64,000 bases of DNA, taken from NCBI RefSeq assembly GCF_000146185.1, contig NC_012778.1, positions 1,123,001-1,187,000 on the forward strand, written 5' to 3'. This DNA is from [Eubacterium] eligens ATCC 27750 (GTDB taxonomy: Bacteria > Bacillota > Clostridia > Lachnospirales > Lachnospiraceae). Of the stretch, positions 60,886-64,000 are shown piece by piece. The notes under the pieces are model-generated. The model had not been told where the DNA came from and searched no databases. It saw only the letters and a list, made by a program, of their open reading frames with translations. Each line of letters opens with the position of its first letter. Position 1 is the stretch's first letter. The position numbers were made by a program, and so were the translations under genes.

Positions 60886-61824
60886 TTATTCTTTAGGAAC
60901 CGTCTTTTCGTACTTGATATCTTCAATTGTTTCACTTGAAAGCCTGATAGCCTCAAGTACCACATTTTCTGCAACTCCCATGTTCTTGGCTACTTCTTCC
61001 ACCGTAGGTTTTCTTCCTAATTCTTCTTTAAGTCTTGTTCCCCAGTCATTTACAAGATTGACTTTATTGAGAATTTTTCCCGAAACCATATTAACATCCG
61101 TCTGTTCATCTATAAGCATATTAAGACTGCCTTCAATAAGCTCCTTAACTGCTTCGTCAATTCCTTTAAGCACATTAAGAAGGTCTTCCTGTCCACCTTC
61201 TTTAATCTTATCCTTCCACTCATAATTATTAAGCCATTCCTGCTGTCCTATATATGCTGTCATAGCCAGATTGGCCTCCTGTACAAGGTCACATGCAAGA
61301 ACTCCCTTTCCTCTGAATGGTTCTATCCATGACGCAATCTTTTCAAGATAACTTTCTGTAAACAGTTTTAGTGATTCTTTATCATTGTCCTCAACTATGT
61401 TCATAAGAAGATATGACCTTGTAACATCTGTCATAGGCTGTATTCCTGATATATCCTGAAGATATATTTTCAGATACTTCTCATCCTCTTCGTAATCAAG
61501 ATGACTTACAATATCATCCGCAACCTTCTTATCTTCCTGCTCTTCCTTAGAAATATGTTGTCCTGACTCATCAATATTATCATCTGAGGCACTTTCCATC
61601 AGCTTTAGGAATTCATTATCTACGCTGTCTTCACCCTGTATCTTAATTCCATTAGCCATCAGATATCCTGAAATCATCTGGAATTTGGCATCATCTAATG
61701 CCATATCTTTAAAAAAGCTGTGTACATCCTCTCTTGTAACAATATTGCCATTAACCTTGGCATATTCTTTAATGCTTCCGACAGCCTCCATAAATGCTGC
61801 CTGGGAATCTTTATTTTCAGCCAT
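60886..61824 (-). CDS. Sigma-70-like protein lacking regions 2.3-2.4 and 4
   Basis: The 312-residue protein carries pieces of a housekeeping sigma factor. YLQDISGIQPMT resembles region 1.2, FRGKGVLACDLVQEANLAMTAYI resembles region 2.1-2.2 (core binding), and LKEELGRKPTVEEVAKNMGV with flanking helices resembles region 3. Between them the aromatic-rich -10 melting and recognition part is replaced by a charged segment (NNYEWKDKIKEGGQEDLL), and the protein ends before any region 4. The acidic N-terminal ~110 residues resemble a region 1.1-like domain. It may bind RNA polymerase core without directing promoters. AGAGG precedes the ATG. It is monocistronic. Confidence 0.72.
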   Translation of the reverse strand: MAENKDSQAAFMEAVGSIKEYAKVNGNIVTREDVHSFFKDMALDDAKFQMISGYLMANGIKIQGEDSVDNEFLKLMESASDDNIDESGQHISKEEQEDKKVADDIVSHLDYEEDEKYLKIYLQDISGIQPMTDVTRSYLLMNIVEDNDKESLKLFTESYLEKIASWIEPFRGKGVLACDLVQEANLAMTAYIGQQEWLNNYEWKDKIKEGGQEDLLNVLKGIDEAVKELIEGSLNMLIDEQTDVNMVSGKILNKVNLVNDWGTRLKEELGRKPTVEEVAKNMGVAENVVLEAIRLSSETIEDIKYEKTVPKE

Positions 61825-61912
61825 ATTATCTAACCTCTTTCAACTTAATTCGTTCTGTATAATATAACACATAAGTACGCATTTGGTAAATGTATTATTT
61901 CAGTATACACAT

Positions 61913-61941
61913 TTGACAAAAGCAGACCCACAGCTTATAGT
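61913..61941 (+). promoter_or_regulatory. Promoter of the RpiB-family isomerase gene
   Basis: A consensus TTGACA (61913-61918) and TATAGT (61936-61941) are 17 bp apart, 34 bp before the ATG. Confidence 0.75.
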
Positions 61942-61975
61942 TTATATAGAATATAAGAAAAGAGGAGATTTCATA

Positions 61976-62614
61976 ATGAGAATCGCATTAATTAATGAAA
62001 ACAGCCAGGCTGCAAAGAACGAGATGATTTATGCATCACTTAAGAAGGTTGCAGAAAGCAAGGGACATACAGTTGATAATTATGGTATGTACTCAGCTGA
62101 TGATAAAGCACAGCTTACATACGTACAGAACGGTATCCTTGCTGCTATTCTTTTAAACAGCGGTGCTGCTGACTTTGTGGTAACAGGTTGCGGTACTGGT
62201 GAAGGTGCTATGTTAGCACTTAACTCTTTCCCTGGAGTTCTCTGTGGACATGTTGTTGATCCTTCAGACGCTTATATGTTCATGCAGATTAACGACGGTA
62301 ACGCTATTGCTCTTCCATTTGCAAAGGGCTTCGGATGGGGTGCAGAGCTTAACCTCACATACATCTTTGAAAAGCTTTTCGAGGGTGAACCAGGTGGCGG
62401 ATATCCTAAAGAAAGAGTTGTTCCTGAACAGAGAAACAAGAAGATTCTTGATGGCGTAAGAGCTGTTACTCTTAAGCAGGATCTCGTAGAAGTTCTTAAG
62501 GAGCTTGATCAGGATCTCGTTAAGGGTGCTGTTGCAGGTGAGAAGTTTGAAGAGCTTTTCTTTGCTAACTGCAAGGATGAGAAGATTGCTGAGTATGTTA
62601 AGACTCTCAGATAA
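61976..62614 (+). CDS. RpiB/LacA/LacB family sugar isomerase (DhuI-like)
   Basis: The 212-residue protein belongs to the RpiB/LacAB family: N-terminal MRIALINENSQAAKN, mid-protein ADFVVTGCGTGEGAMLALN with the family cysteine, and VVDPSDAYMFMQINDGNAIALP. RpiB is about 150 residues; the extra C-terminal 60 residues match the longer subgroup that includes 4-deoxy-5-hexosulose-uronate isomerases of uronate breakdown. With a pectinesterase gene 1.3 kb downstream, pectin-derived uronate is a reasonable substrate, but this is inference. The start is the ATG at 61976 with AGAGGAG 8-10 nt upstream; an open extension upstream passes through the promoter. A two-way terminator follows. Confidence 0.82.
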   Translation: MRIALINENSQAAKNEMIYASLKKVAESKGHTVDNYGMYSADDKAQLTYVQNGILAAILLNSGAADFVVTGCGTGEGAMLALNSFPGVLCGHVVDPSDAYMFMQINDGNAIALPFAKGFGWGAELNLTYIFEKLFEGEPGGGYPKERVVPEQRNKKILDGVRAVTLKQDLVEVLKELDQDLVKGAVAGEKFEELFFANCKDEKIAEYVKTLR

Positions 62615-62633
62615 TTAATTCTGCATTGTACTT

Positions 62634-62669
62634 AAAAAGGTGTCTCCGTTAATCCGGAGACACCTTTTT
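62634..62669. terminator. Bidirectional terminator between the isomerase gene and bioY
   Basis: AAAAAGGTGTCTCCG (62634-62648) pairs perfectly with 62655-62669, giving T5 tracts on both strands for the two convergent genes. Confidence 0.92.
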
Positions 62670-62679
62670 CTTTTACTTA

Positions 62680-63237
62680 TTATGCTGCTTTCTGTATAAA
62701 ACCAGCTTTAGTTATTGCATATCTTACTGTCTTTCCAAGAAGTGTTGCAATAACTATCTTAACAATATCAAATCCGATAAATGGATATACACATACTGTA
62801 AGTGCATATGTGACTGAACATTTCATAAGGTATACAAACCATACCGTACCAAATGCGTATGCAACAGCAGTTCCAACTACCCAGCCAAGCATTGTAAGAA
62901 AAATATTTCTGTGTGAAAGCTCAATCACAGCTCCTCCAATAAGTGCCATGAATATGAAACCTATAAGATATCCTCCTGTTGGTCCAAGAAGCTTTCCTAA
63001 TCCACCAGCAAATCCTGAAAATACAGGAAGTCCTACAGCACCAAGCAGCAGATATATTCCATAGCTTCCTGTTCCTGCCCATATGCCCAGTACAAATACT
63101 GTGAAATAAATCACAAGATTAGTAAGAGATATTGGAATCTGACCAATTGGAACTGAAAGTGGTCCAAGAATACATGTAACTGCTGCCATCATAGCCATAA
63201 ATGTCAGCTGATAAATAGTAACCTTTTTACTTTTCAT
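62680..63237 (-). CDS. bioY: Biotin transporter BioY
   Basis: BioY is the biotin-binding S-component of an ECF transporter. The 185-residue, six-helix membrane protein has FMAMMAAVTCILGPLSVPIGQIPISLTNL, GAVGLPVFSGFAGGLGKLLGPTGGYLIGFI and a helix-rich C-terminus. The start is the ATG ending at 63237, with AGAGGA about 9 nt upstream; 19 open codons before it lie in the leader. A BirA-type operator overlaps the -35, so it should be repressed when biotin is plentiful. The energising EcfAA'T genes are not in the window. Confidence 0.93.
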   Translation of the reverse strand: MKSKKVTIYQLTFMAMMAAVTCILGPLSVPIGQIPISLTNLVIYFTVFVLGIWAGTGSYGIYLLLGAVGLPVFSGFAGGLGKLLGPTGGYLIGFIFMALIGGAVIELSHRNIFLTMLGWVVGTAVAYAFGTVWFVYLMKCSVTYALTVCVYPFIGFDIVKIVIATLLGKTVRYAITKAGFIQKAA

Positions 63238-63279
63238 AATTAAAGTCCTCTTTTCAAATGTAGTAATACAACATTTGTT

Positions 63280-63331
63280 ATTGTACACACTCAAAAAGCT
63301 ATTGTCAACCTATTATTAATTCAAGTTGACA
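63280..63331 (-). promoter_or_regulatory. bioY promoter with BirA-type operator
   Basis: On the minus strand TTGACA (63303-63308) and TACAAT (63280-63285) are 17 bp apart. TGTCAAC (63303-63309) and GTTGACA (63325-63331) form an inverted repeat with a 15-bp spacer, the geometry of BirA (biotin repressor) operators. The proximal half-site covers the -35 element. Confidence 0.75.
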
Positions 63332-63357
63332 TTCAGTTAACATTACATTTTACAATG

Positions 63358-63777
63358 CTATTGTAATATATACTGTATCATTCCCGGTCCAAGCTCTGGT
63401 GTCGGCCTTGCGATAAATCCATGCTTTTCATAGAATATCTCTCTTCCCTTGGCACACATCAGACAAAGCATCATTCTTGTGCCATCCTGAGTAATTCCTT
63501 TGACATAATCTATTATATGTTCTATAAGCATGCTTCCTATGTGCTTACTCTGATATTCCGGTATTATTATTAAATCCTGGATATAGCTGATTACAGACAT
63601 ATCTCCAACCACTCTGCCCATTCCTATAGGCTTGCCATCATCATATACTGTGAATACTTTCACGCTGTTATCCAATGCTCTCTGAGCCTGATTTTCATCC
63701 AACTTAATCCAGCCAACCTGTTTTCTTAATGAAAGATATATATTAACATCTCTCATATCTTCTACTATTCTTATCAT
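63358..63777 (-). CDS. GNAT family N-acetyltransferase
   Basis: The 139-residue protein has the GNAT fold. The acetyl-CoA-binding segment is IPEYQSKHIGSMLIEHI, a variant of the usual Q/RxxGxG/A loop, and the C-terminal IFYEKHGFIARPTPELGPGMIQYIL is typical of small acetyltransferases. The acceptor is unknown. GGAAAT is a weak ribosome site before the ATG. It lies between bioY's operator and the divergent pectinesterase gene and appears monocistronic. Confidence 0.85.
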   Translation of the reverse strand: MIRIVEDMRDVNIYLSLRKQVGWIKLDENQAQRALDNSVKVFTVYDDGKPIGMGRVVGDMSVISYIQDLIIIPEYQSKHIGSMLIEHIIDYVKGITQDGTRMMLCLMCAKGREIFYEKHGFIARPTPELGPGMIQYILQ

Positions 63778-63847
63778 AATCTCTATTTCCTACAAATTTT
63801 TTAACGAATCGAATTATACTCGCTTTATTTATTAATGTCCAGTGTGC

Positions 63848-63872
63848 TATAATAGCAAAAAAATATCGGAGG
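63848..63872 (+). promoter_or_regulatory. Extended -10 and ribosome site of the pectinesterase gene
   Basis: TGCTATAAT (hexamer 63848-63853) is an extended -10 with only a weak -35 (TTTATT, 63824-63829). GGAGG at 63868-63872 lies 7 nt before the ATG. The leader is short, with no visible operator. Confidence 0.6.
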
Positions 63873-63879
63873 TACTCAC

Positions 63880-64000
63880 ATGATTACTGTAGCTAAAGAT
63901 AATTCCGGAGATTTTAATTCTATCCAGCAGGCTGTTGATTCAATTCCAGCCGGAACCCCTGAAACTATCTATATCAAAAAAGGAATATATAAAGAACGCG
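63880..64000 (+). CDS. Pectinesterase, N-terminal part (cut by window edge)
   Basis: The first 40 codons (MITVAKDNSGDFNSIQQAVD onward, then AGTPETIYIKKGIYKER) match the start of the carbohydrate esterase family 8 pectin methylesterases. Their right-handed beta-helix begins with the VAxDGSGDFxTIQxAVD-type pattern. The enzyme removes methyl groups from pectin so lyases and polygalacturonases can act. There is no signal peptide in the visible part, so the enzyme may be intracellular and act on oligogalacturonides. The rest lies beyond the window. Confidence 0.85.
   Translation, partial: MITVAKDNSGDFNSIQQAVDSIPAGTPETIYIKKGIYKER

Noticed and set aside
1..64000. tRNA or rRNA genes, prophage, insertion sequences
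   Set aside because: I looked through all gaps and saw no cloverleaf-like sequences with a GGTTCRANTCC-type arm, no transposase or integrase, and no phage structural genes; a tRNA and repeat scan would be needed to be certain.

Overview
The window is AT-rich, gene-dense bacterial chromosome with no phage, transposon, CRISPR or rRNA/tRNA content that I could find. The gene set points to a low-GC Clostridia of the family Lachnospiraceae: RNase Y, SepF, ScpAB, RecX, a tyrosyl T-box, RqcH, SpoIIM and SpoIID relatives, ATP-type PckA and a large fused 2-hydroxyacyl-CoA-dehydratase activase. A pectinesterase gene starts at the right edge, and a RpiB/DhuI-like isomerase lies 1.3 kb before its promoter. 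Both fit a pectin user such as Lachnospira eligens; the species is an inference.

Layout. 0-9 kb: deoB (cut by the window edge), aroF, then leftward spoIIM-like/nudF/proC, an aspartate aminotransferase, RNase Y, recX and recA. recA has a strong promoter flanked by two LexA boxes. 9.1-9.8 kb: a 700-bp gap holding five inverted-repeat units with helically phased spacing. 9.8-16.7 kb: pncC-pgsA-rimO, an ECF S-component, an RlmCD-type methylase, rpoZ-gmk and yicC. 16.8-28.9 kb: rqcH, an unknown membrane protein cotranscribed with tyrS, the tyrosyl T-box, pyk, a pseudo-rhomboid, the 1416-residue activase and a 40-residue membrane peptide. 28.9-35.4 kb: a LytTR two-component system and an ABC exporter operon, with a direct-repeat operator between them. 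35.4-45.1 kb: putP, an inactive-looking YkuD protein, rluD-lspA-aroB, then sepF-yggS and an HlyD-like protein. 45.1-58.5 kb: coaBC-coaX-mtaB, an HPr-like protein without the active histidine, the thiI-nifS-rsmE-prmA-M18 peptidase-scpBA operon, brkB and spoIID. 58.6-64 kb: 6S RNA, pckA, a sigma-70-like protein lacking promoter-recognition regions, the RpiB-family isomerase, bioY under a BirA box, a GNAT protein and the pectinesterase start.

Most genes are housekeeping and lie in leftward operons separated by clear intrinsic terminators. Linked functions include CoA synthesis (CoaX then CoaBC), sulfur transfer (NifS feeding ThiI), chromosome segregation and division (ScpAB, SepF), and RNA/ribosome modification (RimO, MtaB, RluD, RsmE, PrmA, RlmCD).

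The least explained structures are: (1) the recA-pncC inverted-repeat array; (2) a dispersed palindromic element that follows intrinsic terminators at three places; (3) an SD sequence separated from its start codon by a small hairpin on the giant activase gene; and (4) several proteins that keep a fold but lose the catalytic or recognition part (HPr-like, YkuD-like, sigma-like, rhomboid-like).
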